A DNA stretch of 64,000 nucleotides from Novosphingobium olei (GTDB lineage: Bacteria > Pseudomonadota > Alphaproteobacteria > Sphingomonadales > Sphingomonadaceae), in assembly GCF_012927405.1 (NCBI RefSeq), contig NZ_JABBGM010000005.1, positions 124,001 to 188,000 on the forward strand. The letters run 5' to 3'. Position 1 is the stretch's first letter; the number at the start of each line of letters is the position of its first letter. This document shows positions 49,712 through 59,613 of this stretch, piece after piece. Below the pieces are notes generated by a model that was not told the DNA's origin, made no database searches, and saw only the letters and a program-made list of their open reading frames with translations. The position numbers and the translations under genes were made by a program.

Positions 49712-52606
49712 ATGGACACAGCCGTCGATCTTACGCCCAAAGCCGCAACCAATGCCCAGCACCGACACTTGTACTTGGTCGACGGGTCCGCGTACATTTT
49801 CCGCGCCTACCACCGCCTGCCCCCGCTGACGAACCCCAAGGGAGTGCCGGTCGGCGCCGTCTACGGTTATACGACAATGCTCTGGAAGCTGGCGGAGGAT
49901 CTGCACAAGGCCGATGGCCCGACCCACCTTGCCGTCATCCTCGACAAGGGTTCCACCACCTTCCGGAACGCCCTTTACGACCAGTACAAGGCCAACCGGC
50001 CGCCGCCGCCCGAGGACCTGGTTCCGCAGTTCCCCTTGATCCGCGATGCTACGCGCGCGTTCAGCCTTGCGTGCATCGAAGAGGATGACTTGGAAGCCGA
50101 CGATCTGATCGCCTCCTACGCGCGAGCGGCGACTGCACGTGGCTGGGACGTGACGATCGTCTCGTCCGACAAGGATCTGATGCAACTCGTCGGCAAGTGC
50201 GCGGCGGGCGGTGGCTGTGTCGACATGCTCGACACGATGAAGAACCAGCGAATCGACATTCCCGAAGTGATCGAGAAGTTCGGCGTGCCCCCTGAAAAGG
50301 TAGGCGACGTTCTCGCGCTGATGGGCGATGCAGTCGATAACGTGCCCGGCATCCGCGGCATCGGCCCGAAAACGGCAACCAAGCTCATCCAGGAGCATGG
50401 CGACCTTGAGGCGGCACTGGCCGCTGCCCCGGCGATGAAGCCGAGCAAGCTGCGCGACAGCCTGATCGAGCAGGCAGACATGGCCCGCCTTTCGCGCGTG
50501 CTTGTCGCGCTCAAGGAAGATTGCGACCTTCCCATCCCCATCGAAGACTTCGAACTGAAGGCAATTCCGCCCGATCCGCTCGCGGCGTTCCTCAGCGAGC
50601 ACGGGTTCACCAGCCTGCTGCGCAAGCTCGGGACCGCAGCGCCAGCACCAGCACCAGCGCCTGCTGACACAGCTACGGCTTCCCACGCCAGTCCTACCTC
50701 AAGTGCGACCGAAGGTGCCAGCCGCCAGTCCCTGCCCGCATGGCCCGAAATCGACCTTGGCAGCTATGCCTGCGTCCAGTCGATGGACGAACTCGAACGA
50801 TGGATCGGCCGTGCCTTCGATGCCCGGATCGTTGCCATCGACACGGAAACGAGCGCACTTGATTCGATGCGGGCAGAACTGGTCGGGGTGAGCCTTGCGC
50901 TCGGCCCCAATGATGCCTGCTACATTCCGCTCGGCCACGGCGGCAGCGACATGTTTGCCGAAAGGCCAGAGCAGATCGACCGGCTTGTAGCATTGCGTGC
51001 ACTCAAGCCGCTTCTCGAAAGCGACGCAGTGCTCAAGGTCGGGCAGAACGTGAAATACGACATCACCATCCTGGCGCGCGCCGGCGAAGCGGTTGGCGGG
51101 CTGGCTGTCGCGCCTGTCGACGACACGATGGTGATGAGCTTCTGCCTCGATGCAGGCCGCAGCGAAACCGGGCTTGCAGGCCACGGCATGGACGAACTGG
51201 CCGAAAGGCACCTCGGCCACGCCACTATGAAGTTCAAGGATTTGTGCGGCACCGGCAAGAAAGCCATCACGTTCGCCGAAGTACCCTTGGCCGACGCTAC
51301 TCGCTATGCCGCCGAGGACGCCGACGTGACCTGGCGTCTGCACCGGCTGTTTGGCCCCCGCCTCTCCGACGAAGGTGGGACGCGAATCTACCAGACCGTC
51401 GATCGGCCGCTCGTACCCGTGGTTGCCCAGATGGAGCGGCACGGCATCCGCGTCGATCGCGATCGACTGGCCGCCCTGTCGTCGGAATTCGCCGGAAAAA
51501 TCGGTGAGCTGGAAGCGGTGATCTACGACAAGTGCGGCGGTGCATTCACGATCGGAAGCCCAAAGCAACTTGGCGAGGTTCTGTTCGACAAGCTTGGCTA
51601 CAAGGGCGGAAAGAAGGGCAAGAGCGGTCAGTATTCGACCGATCAGTCGGTGCTTGAAACTCTGGCGGGCCAAGGGGCCGAGGTCGCCACGCTCGTGCTG
51701 GAATGGCGCCAGCTGTCCAAGCTGAAGTCCACCTATACCGATGCCCTGCAGGCGGCGATCAATCCTGCTACGGGTCGGGTCCATACCAGCTACAGCCTTG
51801 TCGGCGCGCAGACGGGCCGTCTTTCGTCGAACGAGCCCAACCTGCAGAACATCCCGATCCGCACCGAGATCGGCCGGCAGATTCGCGATGCCTTTGTTGC
51901 AGAGCCAGGCAATGTCCTACTGGCCGCGGACTACAGCCAGATCGAGCTACGCCTGGCGGCGCACATGGCGGACGTGCCCGCGCTGAAGGACGCGTTTGCA
52001 GCCGGCGAGGACATTCACGCGCGCACTGCGATGGAGATGTTCGGCGCCGTCGACCGTGACACGCGCGGCCGCGCCAAGACGATCAACTTCGCCATCCTGT
52101 ACGGCATCAGCCGCTGGGGCCTTGCCGGGCGGCTTGGCACCAGCGCGGATGAAGCGCAGGCGATGATCGACCGCTACTTCGAGCGCTTCCCCGGGATCCA
52201 GCGCTACATCCACGACACGCTGGAGCAGGTGCGCGAGCGCGGCTATTCCGAGACTCTGTTCGGCCGCAAGACGTGGTTTCCCCGCATCAATTCAAAGAAT
52301 CAGGCGGAACGGCAGGGCAGCGAGCGCGCTGCGATCAACGCCCCTATCCAAGGAACCTGTGCCGATATCATCAAGCGGGCCATGGTGCGGATGATGCCAG
52401 CGCTGCAGACGGCGGGCCTTGGTCACGTGCGCATGCTACTGCAGGTGCACGACGAGCTCGTTTTCGAGCTTCCGGAGGGCGACATCGAGCGGGCACGACC
52501 GGTGATCGAAGACGTGATGGCCCGCGCAGCGGAGCCAGCGATCGCGCTAACCGTTCCCCTTGGCGTGGAAATCGGCACCGGGCCATCCTGGGGCGCGGCA
52601 CACTAG
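49712..52606 (+). CDS. polA: DNA polymerase I
   Basis: This 964-residue polymerase has all three domains. The 5'-3' exonuclease (about 15-300) has DGSAYIFRAYH, EADDLIASYA and the helix-hairpin-helix GIRGIGPKTA. The 3'-5' exonuclease (about 360-550) keeps the catalytic AIDTETSALD. The polymerase (about 560-964) has motif A DYSQIELRLAAHM, motif B RGRAKTINFAILYG and motif C VHDEL. An Ala/Pro/Thr-rich linker joins the first two. The ATG at 49712 gives the best N-terminus. It converges with the gene at 52614, 7 bases apart. Confidence 0.97.
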   Translation: MDTAVDLTPKAATNAQHRHLYLVDGSAYIFRAYHRLPPLTNPKGVPVGAVYGYTTMLWKLAEDLHKADGPTHLAVILDKGSTTFRNALYDQYKANRPPPPEDLVPQFPLIRDATRAFSLACIEEDDLEADDLIASYARAATARGWDVTIVSSDKDLMQLVGKCAAGGGCVDMLDTMKNQRIDIPEVIEKFGVPPEKVGDVLALMGDAVDNVPGIRGIGPKTATKLIQEHGDLEAALAAAPAMKPSKLRDSLIEQADMARLSRVLVALKEDCDLPIPIEDFELKAIPPDPLAAFLSEHGFTSLLRKLGTAAPAPAPAPADTATASHASPTSSATEGASRQSLPAWPEIDLGSYACVQSMDELERWIGRAFDARIVAIDTETSALDSMRAELVGVSLALGPNDACYIPLGHGGSDMFAERPEQIDRLVALRALKPLLESDAVLKVGQNVKYDITILARAGEAVGGLAVAPVDDTMVMSFCLDAGRSETGLAGHGMDELAERHLGHATMKFKDLCGTGKKAITFAEVPLADATRYAAEDADVTWRLHRLFGPRLSDEGGTRIYQTVDRPLVPVVAQMERHGIRVDRDRLAALSSEFAGKIGELEAVIYDKCGGAFTIGSPKQLGEVLFDKLGYKGGKKGKSGQYSTDQSVLETLAGQGAEVATLVLEWRQLSKLKSTYTDALQAAINPATGRVHTSYSLVGAQTGRLSSNEPNLQNIPIRTEIGRQIRDAFVAEPGNVLLAADYSQIELRLAAHMADVPALKDAFAAGEDIHARTAMEMFGAVDRDTRGRAKTINFAILYGISRWGLAGRLGTSADEAQAMIDRYFERFPGIQRYIHDTLEQVRERGYSETLFGRKTWFPRINSKNQAERQGSERAAINAPIQGTCADIIKRAMVRMMPALQTAGLGHVRMLLQVHDELVFELPEGDIERARPVIEDVMARAAEPAIALTVPLGVEIGTGPSWGAAH

Positions 52607-52613
52607 CTGGCGG

Positions 52614-53420
52614 TCAGTAGATCTCGATCGCCGCGTACCGGGCAATGTCGCGCGGCGTCAGCCAGAGCGCGCGTTCGTTGGGAACGGAATTGGTAAGATC
52701 GTAGAATGCCTTTGCCGTGGGCAGGGGCATGCCCCCCGCTTCGTGATAGAACACCACGTACCTGCGGTTTATCGGAGCTGTCGGCGCGAAGCTGGTGGGC
52801 CTCAGGCCATCCTCGTCGAGCCACGCATGGACCGCGAATTCGGCGTCTGCCGCAGCAATCCGGCGCACGCCTGCAAGGAACAGGTCGACGGCACCCGAGC
52901 GCACCGACCCACCGGCCGGCACCACGGTTTCGATGCCCCGTTGATGGATCATGCGGCCGAGGACGAGGTTGGCATTGTCATCCAGCGTGCCGGGACAATC
53001 ACGGAATTCCAGCACGCGAATGCCGGGATAGGCTGCCAGCATTCGAGCAAATTGGCGCGGTGCGCTCGTGTCTGTTTCGCGCACCAGCATGGCGTGTCCT
53101 GCATCACGCACAACAAACGGGCCAAAGCGGGCGGCTGGCGCAGGCGCCGGCGCGGTGGACCACGCAGAGGTTCCAAGATCGACAAGCCGATCGCCACTTT
53201 CGGTCTTCGATGGGCTTGATGCGGCATCTGACGGGTCGCCGGCATCGGGATCGATCGCCTCGCCCAGGCCCGGGTCGTCGGTCCAGGTTTCGACCGTCTC
53301 CGTCCAACGCACCCCGCTCGCATCGATCCAGCTGCGGGTCGAGATCTCATGGGCCGACGCGGATGAAAATCCGGCGTGGATGCATAGGACCACTGCGAGA
53401 AGGCGAAGGAGTGGGGACAT
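52614..53420 (-). CDS. Exported protein with ClpP-like fold (COG3904-like)
   Basis: This 268-residue protein has a signal peptide (MSPLLRLLAVVLCIHAGFSSASA), then a ~75-residue low-complexity segment. The C-terminal domain resembles periplasmic ClpP/crotonase-fold proteins: LEFRDCPGTLDDNANLVLGRMIHQRGIETVVPAGGSVRSGAVDLFLAGVRRI in outline. In relatives a Ser in the GGxCASAC turn is catalytic; here the corresponding turn is GGSVRSGA, with a Ser kept. It is a stand-alone gene of unknown function. Confidence 0.65.
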   Translation of the reverse strand: MSPLLRLLAVVLCIHAGFSSASAHEISTRSWIDASGVRWTETVETWTDDPGLGEAIDPDAGDPSDAASSPSKTESGDRLVDLGTSAWSTAPAPAPAARFGPFVVRDAGHAMLVRETDTSAPRQFARMLAAYPGIRVLEFRDCPGTLDDNANLVLGRMIHQRGIETVVPAGGSVRSGAVDLFLAGVRRIAAADAEFAVHAWLDEDGLRPTSFAPTAPINRRYVVFYHEAGGMPLPTAKAFYDLTNSVPNERALWLTPRDIARYAAIEIY

Positions 53421-53620
53421 GTCCAGGAAAGTCGCCCCAGGCCATGTTCAAACCACCAAAGAACAACGTTTATTTCGACTTAGGGGTTAGCGTGCTCAGG
53501 ACGTTAACCTTGCAGAACGCCACCGTTTTGGCGGCATCGACTTCACAGACAGGGTTGGCCTCGTAAGAACACTAGGGAATTTTGCTGAGCCTACGGGCAT
53601 GACATTGCGAAGGATGCCGC

Positions 53621-55129
53621 ATGGTCTCGCTGGTCTCGACCGTCGCCTATCTGGGCCTCGATGCCCGACCGGTTGAAGTCCAATGCCAGATCGCTCCCGG
53701 ACTCGCAGCTCTCCGCCTTGTCGGACTGCCTGACAAGGCGGTGGGCGAAAGCCGCGAGCGCGTGCATTCCGCACTGGCTGCCTTGGGCCTATCGCTTCCT
53801 CCGAAGCGGATTACGGTCAACCTGTCGCCTGCCGATCTGCCGAAGGAGGGCTCTCACTACGACCTGCCAATCGCCTTGGCACTATTGGCGGCCATGGGCG
53901 CGGTCGATCGGGAGACCTTGAGCGAGTACGTCGTCGTTGGCGAACTTGCGCTCGATGGCCGCATCATCTCGAGCCCGGGCGTCCTTCTCGCAGCACTTCA
54001 TGCAAGCAGCAACAACAAGGGGCTGATCTGCCCGGCAGAGCAGGGATCGGAGGCGAGCTGGGCCAGTGGGATCGACGTTGTCGCAGCGCCGACGATGCTG
54101 GGTTTGCTGAATCACCTCAAAGGCTTCCAGCGACTCGCCAAACCCGTTCCGGGTGAAGCAGAACCTCCGCTGCGGCGTGCCGACCTGCGCCAGGTCAAAG
54201 GTCAGGAGGTTGCACGGCGGGCGCTCGAGATCGCGGCTGCCGGGGGTCACAATCTTTTGATGGTTGGTCCGCCGGGGGCCGGCAAATCGCTTCTGGCGTC
54301 ATGCCTGCCGGGCATCCTACCCGAGCTCACGCCAGCCGAGGCCCTGGAAACATCGATGGTATCCTCGGTTGCTGGCCTGCTCGAGGAAGGCCGCATCAGC
54401 CGGGCACGGCCATTTCGCAGTCCGCACCACTCTGCATCGATGGCGGCCCTTACGGGAGGGGGGTTGCGGGTCAGGCCCGGTGAAGTCAGCCTCGCCCACC
54501 TCGGCGTGCTGTTTCTCGACGAATTGCCCGAGTTCCAGCGCACAGTGCTCGATTCCTTGCGTCAGCCGCTCGAAACTGGCGAGGTAACCGTGGCGCGCGC
54601 CAATGCGCACGTCACGTTTCCTGCGCGTGTGCAACTGGTCGCGGCCATGAACCCATGCCGTTGCGGCCATCTCGGCGATCCAGCCCTGGGCTGCAGCCGC
54701 GCACCGCGCTGTGCCGCTGACTATCAATCGAAGGTGTCAGGGCCGCTGCTCGACCGAATAGACCTGCATGTCGAAGTCGATCCTGTCTCGGCGGCGGACC
54801 TTGCACTGCCACCACCTGTGGAAGGGTCTGCCGAGGTGGCGGCTCGGGTTGCCGCTGTTAGGCAGGTACAGACGCAGCGGCTGGAAGGGACCGGCCGCCG
54901 GAACAACGCCGAGCTGGATGGCGAACTGCTTGAGCGATTTGCAACGCCCGACGAAGCGGGGCGCAAGCTGCTGATCCAGGCGGCCGAGGTGATGCGCCTT
55001 TCCGCAAGAGGCTATACCCGCATCCTGCGTGTTTCGCGAACGATTGCCGACATGGCGGGTGCGCAAACCATCGGCCGCGCGCACATTGCCGAAGCGCTGA
55101 GCTATCGCCGGGTTGCCCCGCGCGCATGA
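53621..55129 (+). CDS. YifB-family Mg chelatase-like AAA+ ATPase
   Basis: This 502-residue protein begins with a ChlI/Lon-protease-like N-terminal domain (MVSLVSTVAYLGLDARPVEVQ). A AAA+ module follows with Walker A GPPGAGKS and Walker B LFLDELPEF, and then the Mg chelatase-like C-terminal helical domain. This is the ComM/YifB type, whose E. coli and Vibrio relatives act as branch-migration helicases in natural transformation. It is followed by a tRNA-Leu gene on the other strand. Confidence 0.92.
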   Translation: MVSLVSTVAYLGLDARPVEVQCQIAPGLAALRLVGLPDKAVGESRERVHSALAALGLSLPPKRITVNLSPADLPKEGSHYDLPIALALLAAMGAVDRETLSEYVVVGELALDGRIISSPGVLLAALHASSNNKGLICPAEQGSEASWASGIDVVAAPTMLGLLNHLKGFQRLAKPVPGEAEPPLRRADLRQVKGQEVARRALEIAAAGGHNLLMVGPPGAGKSLLASCLPGILPELTPAEALETSMVSSVAGLLEEGRISRARPFRSPHHSASMAALTGGGLRVRPGEVSLAHLGVLFLDELPEFQRTVLDSLRQPLETGEVTVARANAHVTFPARVQLVAAMNPCRCGHLGDPALGCSRAPRCAADYQSKVSGPLLDRIDLHVEVDPVSAADLALPPPVEGSAEVAARVAAVRQVQTQRLEGTGRRNNAELDGELLERFATPDEAGRKLLIQAAEVMRLSARGYTRILRVSRTIADMAGAQTIGRAHIAEALSYRRVAPRA

Positions 55130-55156
55130 TGCGATGACGCCGAATCGCAAAAATGC

Positions 55157-55241
55157 TGGTGCGGACGGCGGGACTCGAACCCGCACGAGCAAAGCTCAAG
55201 GGATTTTAAGTCCCCGGCGTCTACCATTCCGCCACGTCCGC
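55157..55241 (-). tRNA. tRNA-Leu (UAA anticodon)
   Basis: This 85-nt tRNA gene has an encoded CCA end. The acceptor stem is GCGGACG/CGTCCGC, and the D-arm has the leucine-type TGGTAGACGC. The anticodon loop is CTTAAAA with anticodon TAA. A long variable arm and the T-loop GTTCGAGTC follow. All stems pair. Confidence 0.96.
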
Positions 55242-55355
55242 ACAGTTGGGCGCCCCCCGTGCAGCCGTGGCGATTGCACAACCTTTCTAGGCAGGCAAGA
55301 AGCTGGTCGAACCGACGCGGCGCGAATGGCCGAGTCGGTCAGGAAAGGAACGGGG

Positions 55356-55637
55356 TCACTCGGCGTTGAGCCGCTGGCGCATTTCCTTGCCGGGCTTGAA
55401 GTAAGGCACCCGCTTGCCCGGCACTTCGACCGTTTCACCGGTGCGAGGATTGCGGCCCTTGCGCGCGTCGCGTTCACGCGTGGAAAATGCGCCGAAGCCC
55501 CTCAATTCTACGCGGCCACCTTCGGCGAGGCGCTTGCCGATCTCGTCGAAGAACACATCGACCACGCGCTCGATTTCCTCGGCACGCATGCCAGGACTAT
55601 CTTTGGCAAGTGCCTGCAGCAGTTCGGATCTGATCAT
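55356..55637 (-). CDS. ihfB: Integration host factor beta subunit
   Basis: This 93-residue HU/IHF-family DNA-bending protein begins MIRSELLQALAKDSPG. It carries the family signature in GFGAFSTRERDARKGRNPRTGE and the DNA-intercalating Pro turn. The beta-subunit identity follows from the MIRSEL start and RVELRGFGAFS. The ATG at 55637 is preceded by GGAGGG. With IhfA it bends DNA at specific sites and helps sigma-54 activators, which is relevant since rpoN is in this genome. Confidence 0.93.
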   Translation of the reverse strand: MIRSELLQALAKDSPGMRAEEIERVVDVFFDEIGKRLAEGGRVELRGFGAFSTRERDARKGRNPRTGETVEVPGKRVPYFKPGKEMRQRLNAE

Positions 55638-55818
55638 CCGTAAGATTCCCTCCGCCGGCGCCGACGGCGCCACGATCCCAAGACATTTGCGAGCCCCGAC
55701 CCCCGTCTGGCCACGCAAGGCAAAAGTTTGCCAGATCGCGCGAGCGCGCACAACTTAACTTAGGACATAGATACAGGCCAAATCGGCACGGATTGGCACC
55801 AAAAGACAACGGTCGGTA

Positions 55819-56169
55819 TCAGTTTGCAGGATTCACGACAGCAAGATCGGCGATGCTGAGGCCCATCAATGCCAGCCGCCTGCGAATTTGGGGCCATTCA
55901 TCGACGAGGAAGCGCTCGCGCATCGCATTGCGCAATCGCTGGGCGGCGCCGGCGACGACAAACATCCCGACCCCTCGCTGCACCACGACCAGTCCTTCAT
56001 CCTGGAAATGCTGATATGCTTTTGCGACTGTCAGCGGATTGGCCTGTTCACGCACCGCCAGGCTTCGAACCGACGGGAGGAGAGCGCCTTCCGGATAGGT
56101 TCCATCGACAATTCCTTCGGCGATCATCTCACGCAACCGGATGTGCACAGGCAAGTCGATGTTGTTCAC
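55819..56169 (-). CDS. GntR-family regulator, YtrA-type
   Basis: This 116-residue regulator has a GntR winged helix (LPVHIRLREMIAEGI...LLPSVRSLAVREQANPLTVAKAYQHFQDEGLV) and a short helical C-terminal tail of ~45 residues. It has no large effector domain. This is the YtrA subfamily, which usually controls adjacent transporter genes. It is divergent from the peptide transporter gene at 56415 and is its likely regulator. Confidence 0.87.
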   Translation of the reverse strand: MNNIDLPVHIRLREMIAEGIVDGTYPEGALLPSVRSLAVREQANPLTVAKAYQHFQDEGLVVVQRGVGMFVVAGAAQRLRNAMRERFLVDEWPQIRRRLALMGLSIADLAVVNPAN

Positions 56170-56414
56170 AGGTGCCTTATAACGACAATACAGCTTTCAG
56201 AGCAAGGCGCCGTAATTTTGTTGCTCAGGCTTCATCTCTGTCGAAGATTGATTGCGCAATTACACGCCTTGGCGGATACGATCGGCAACAACCCGTTGCA
56301 CCTGCAATTAGTTTCTTCCCAAAGCCTGCGATCGCGCTAGTCTTGCGAGCATGAATGGCTGGCATGCACACCGAAGCGGTGCTGCCGGAACAAAGACGGG
56401 GAGCGTTTCCGAAC

Positions 56415-58202
56415 ATGAATTCACCTAGCGAGCAGCCGATGGCGGGATCGGCGGCCGAAAGCGGCTGGTTCGGCCATCCCCGACAGTTGGCGCGCCTGTT
56501 CACCACCGAAATGTGGGAGCGGTTCGGCTACTACGGCATGCGCGCGCTGCTGACTCTCTACCTGACCAAACACTTCCTGTTCAGCGACAGTACGACCACG
56601 GGGCTCTATGGCGGGTTTACCGCACTGGTCTACCTGACGCCACTCGTGGGCGGCCTGCTCGCGGATCGCTACCTTGGCTCCAAGAAATCGGTGAAATTCG
56701 GCGCGCTGATGATGGCCGCCGGATATTTCATCCTCTGCTTCGGCGGCGAAACGGCAAAGCCGCACGCGGTGATCGAGGGCCAGCGCTACGAAGTCGTCGA
56801 AGAAAACACGATCGATCGTCCGACGGCGACGGGCCAGGAAAAGCGCTTCGTCGTCGATGGAGCACAAAAGCTGCTGATCAAGGGCAACGAGGACGGGACC
56901 GTCTCGCTTCTCGCGCCCGATGGCAGCGTTGCGCGATCGGTGGCCAAGGGCGGGTTCGAGTCCGCAGGGACGCGCTCGGCCGCCTTCACCCTGCTCCTTC
57001 TTGTCGGACTATCGCTGATTACCGTCGGCAACGGCTTCTTCAAGCCCAACATCTCGACGATGGTCGGCGAGCTTTATCCCAAGGGTGATACGCGCAAGGA
57101 CGCTGGTTTCACCATTTTCTACATGGGCATCAATCTCGGCTCGCTGTTCTCGCAGTTGCTCTGCCCGCTGCTCGCCGACACTGTGGGCTGGTGGGCCGGG
57201 TTTGGACTTGCTGCGATCGGCATGGTGTTTTCCTGGAGCCTGATCCAGTTCGATGGCGGCCGCCTTGCCGGTTATGGCGAACCTCCCGCCGGTCAGACCA
57301 AGGATCGCAGCCTGTTCATCTACTTCGGCGCGGCGATTGCGGTTCCGATCGTGCTGTTCCTGTTCCAGAACCTGATGAATGCCTCGCCCGCGGCAGAAGG
57401 CGCCGGTTTTGCAGGGTACATCATGGCGCTTCCGCTGATGGGCAAACTGCTGTTCGGCACGTTCATCATCGGCGTGCCGGCAATCCTGTTTTACGCCTGG
57501 AAGGAGGGCAACAAGGTCGAGTTCCAGATGATGGTCGCCGCGATGGTGCTCATCGTCTTCAACACGGTGTTCTGGACGCTGTTCGAGCAGGCGGGTTCGT
57601 CCCTAACCTTGTTCGCCGACCGCAACACCGACCTGTCAATCTTCGGCCTGTTCTCGATCTCTGCCGGGCAGACCCAGTTCTTCAACGCGATCTTCATAGT
57701 GATTCTCGCTCCGCTCATGTCGATCCTGTGGGCGACGATGGGAAGGCGGGGAATCGAACCAACCATCCCGGTGAAGTTCGGCGTTGCCTTGGCGGGCGTC
57801 GGCGCTGGCTTCCTATTCCTGGTGTGGGGCGCGAAGTTCGCCGGACCTGACTTCAAGGTTTCGATCTGGTGGCTTGCCGGGCTTTACCTGATCCATTCCG
57901 TTGCCGAGCTGTGCATCTCGCCGGTCGGCCTTTCGATGATCACCAAGCTTAGCCTTGCTCGCATCGTGGGGATGATGATGGGGGTGTGGTTCCTCTCGAT
58001 TTCCGTCGCGCAGTATGTTGCCGGCATTGTCGCACAGGTCGCGAGCGTCGAGACCGTCGGTGGACAGGTGACCAATCTCAAGGTCAGCCTCGACACCTAC
58101 ACTGCGGTGTTCACCACGATCGGCTGGGCGGCCGTCGCCATCGGCGGCGTTCTGCTGCTGCTCGCTGCGCCGCTGCGCAAGCTGATGCACGGCGTCAAGT
58201 AA
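56415..58202 (+). CDS. POT/PTR-family proton-coupled peptide transporter
   Basis: This 595-residue membrane protein has about 14 helices. The proton-coupling motif ExxER is present in TTEMWERFGYYGMRALLTLYL, and the PTR2 signature FYMGINLGSLFSQLL follows. Compared with the ~500-residue bacterial members, it has an extra soluble insert of ~60 residues after helix 4 (about residues 120-185). The ATG at 56415 gives the best N-terminus. It begins an operon with two amidohydrolases, which suggests uptake and hydrolysis of di- or tripeptides. Confidence 0.92.
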   Translation: MNSPSEQPMAGSAAESGWFGHPRQLARLFTTEMWERFGYYGMRALLTLYLTKHFLFSDSTTTGLYGGFTALVYLTPLVGGLLADRYLGSKKSVKFGALMMAAGYFILCFGGETAKPHAVIEGQRYEVVEENTIDRPTATGQEKRFVVDGAQKLLIKGNEDGTVSLLAPDGSVARSVAKGGFESAGTRSAAFTLLLLVGLSLITVGNGFFKPNISTMVGELYPKGDTRKDAGFTIFYMGINLGSLFSQLLCPLLADTVGWWAGFGLAAIGMVFSWSLIQFDGGRLAGYGEPPAGQTKDRSLFIYFGAAIAVPIVLFLFQNLMNASPAAEGAGFAGYIMALPLMGKLLFGTFIIGVPAILFYAWKEGNKVEFQMMVAAMVLIVFNTVFWTLFEQAGSSLTLFADRNTDLSIFGLFSISAGQTQFFNAIFIVILAPLMSILWATMGRRGIEPTIPVKFGVALAGVGAGFLFLVWGAKFAGPDFKVSIWWLAGLYLIHSVAELCISPVGLSMITKLSLARIVGMMMGVWFLSISVAQYVAGIVAQVASVETVGGQVTNLKVSLDTYTAVFTTIGWAAVAIGGVLLLLAAPLRKLMHGVK

Positions 58203-58215
58203 GGGGGTTGCAGAC

Positions 58216-59613
58216 GTGAAAGCACGAAACATCGGCAGGTTTGCCAGCCATGCACTGGCGGGGCTCGCCCTCGCCCTTTCGGCCAGCGCCGGCGTAGCCA
58301 AACCCAAGCAGGACGATCCGGGCTTCCAGCTCAAGGACAATCCCTATCCGTCGACCTACAAGCCATATCCCGGCGAAGCTGTCGCGATTGTCGGAGCCAC
58401 CGTCTACGATGGTGCCGGCGGCCGCATCGACAATGGGACGGTGCTTCTTTCTGGCAGCAAGGTCGAAGCCATCGGCGGACCCGACCTGGCCATACCGCAG
58501 GACCATCGCCGCATTGACGGCACCGGCAAGTTCGTCACGCCCGGGGTGATCGATATTCACAGCCATCTGGGCGTGTATCCGAGTCCCGGCGTGCAGGCGC
58601 ATTCCGACGGCAACGAAGCGACCAGCCCGACAACTCCGGAAGTGTGGGCCGAACATTCGGTGTGGCCACAGGATCCGGGCTTCACCCGCGCGCTTGCCAA
58701 CGGCGGCGTCACTTCGCTTCAGATCCTGCCAGGCTCGGCCAACCTGATGGGTGGTCGATCGGTCGTGCTCAAGAACGTTCCCAGCCGCACGGTGCAGGGC
58801 ATGAAGTTCCCGGATGCGCCCTATGGCCTGAAGATGGCCTGCGGCGAAAATCCCAAGCGCGTATATGGCGAAAAGGGCCAGATGCCCTCTACCCGCATGG
58901 GCAACTTCGCGGTCGATCGGCAGACCTGGATCAAGGCATCCGAGTACAAGAAGAAGCGCGACGCCGGAAAGCTCGATTCGCGCGATCTGGCGATGGAAAC
59001 GCTTGCCGATGTTCTTGCCGGCAAGATCCTTGTCCAGAACCATTGCTACAGGGCCGACGAGATGGCGCAGGTCATCGATATGTCGAAGGAGTTCGGCTAC
59101 AAGGTCTCGGCGTTCCACCACGCGGTCGAGGCGTACAAGATTGCCGATCTTCTGAAGGAAAACGGCATCTGCTCGGCAATCTGGGCGGACTGGTGGGGCT
59201 TCAAGATGGAAGCCTATGACGGCATTCCCGAAAACGCCGCCCTGCTCGCGGACCACGGGGCCTGCGTCATCATCCACTCGGACGACGAATACGGTATCCA
59301 GCGCCTCAACCAGGAAGCAGCCAAGGCCCAGGGCGATGGAAAGCGCATCGGGATCAACATTCCCGACGCCCAGGTGATCTCGTGGTTCACCCTGAACCCC
59401 GCCAAGGCACTCGGAATTGATGGAAAGACTGGCAGCCTTGCCCCGGGCAAGGCGGGCGACGTCGTTCTCTGGAACGGCAATCCGCTGTCGGTCTATTCGC
59501 GACCGGAAAAGGTCTGGGTCGATGGAGCCATGCTCTTCGACGCGATGGACCGCACGCGTCGTCCTGTCAGCGATTTCGAGCTTGGCCAGCCTGGCGAAGG
59601 AGATGTGAAGTGA
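58216..59613 (+). CDS. Amidohydrolase (active-site complete), exported
   Basis: This 465-residue amidohydrolase has a signal peptide ending near GVA-KPKQ. The metal ligands are present: the HxH of VIDIHSHLG (about 113/115), the His in QNHCYRADE (~276), the His pair in SAFHHAVEAYK, and the Asp in IIHSDDEYG. It belongs to the imidazolonepropionase-like/prolidase-like superfamily. It starts 13 bases after the peptide transporter, and its stop overlaps the start of a second amidohydrolase. It probably cleaves a peptide-derived substrate in the periplasm. Confidence 0.88.
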   Translation: MKARNIGRFASHALAGLALALSASAGVAKPKQDDPGFQLKDNPYPSTYKPYPGEAVAIVGATVYDGAGGRIDNGTVLLSGSKVEAIGGPDLAIPQDHRRIDGTGKFVTPGVIDIHSHLGVYPSPGVQAHSDGNEATSPTTPEVWAEHSVWPQDPGFTRALANGGVTSLQILPGSANLMGGRSVVLKNVPSRTVQGMKFPDAPYGLKMACGENPKRVYGEKGQMPSTRMGNFAVDRQTWIKASEYKKKRDAGKLDSRDLAMETLADVLAGKILVQNHCYRADEMAQVIDMSKEFGYKVSAFHHAVEAYKIADLLKENGICSAIWADWWGFKMEAYDGIPENAALLADHGACVIIHSDDEYGIQRLNQEAAKAQGDGKRIGINIPDAQVISWFTLNPAKALGIDGKTGSLAPGKAGDVVLWNGNPLSVYSRPEKVWVDGAMLFDAMDRTRRPVSDFELGQPGEGDVK

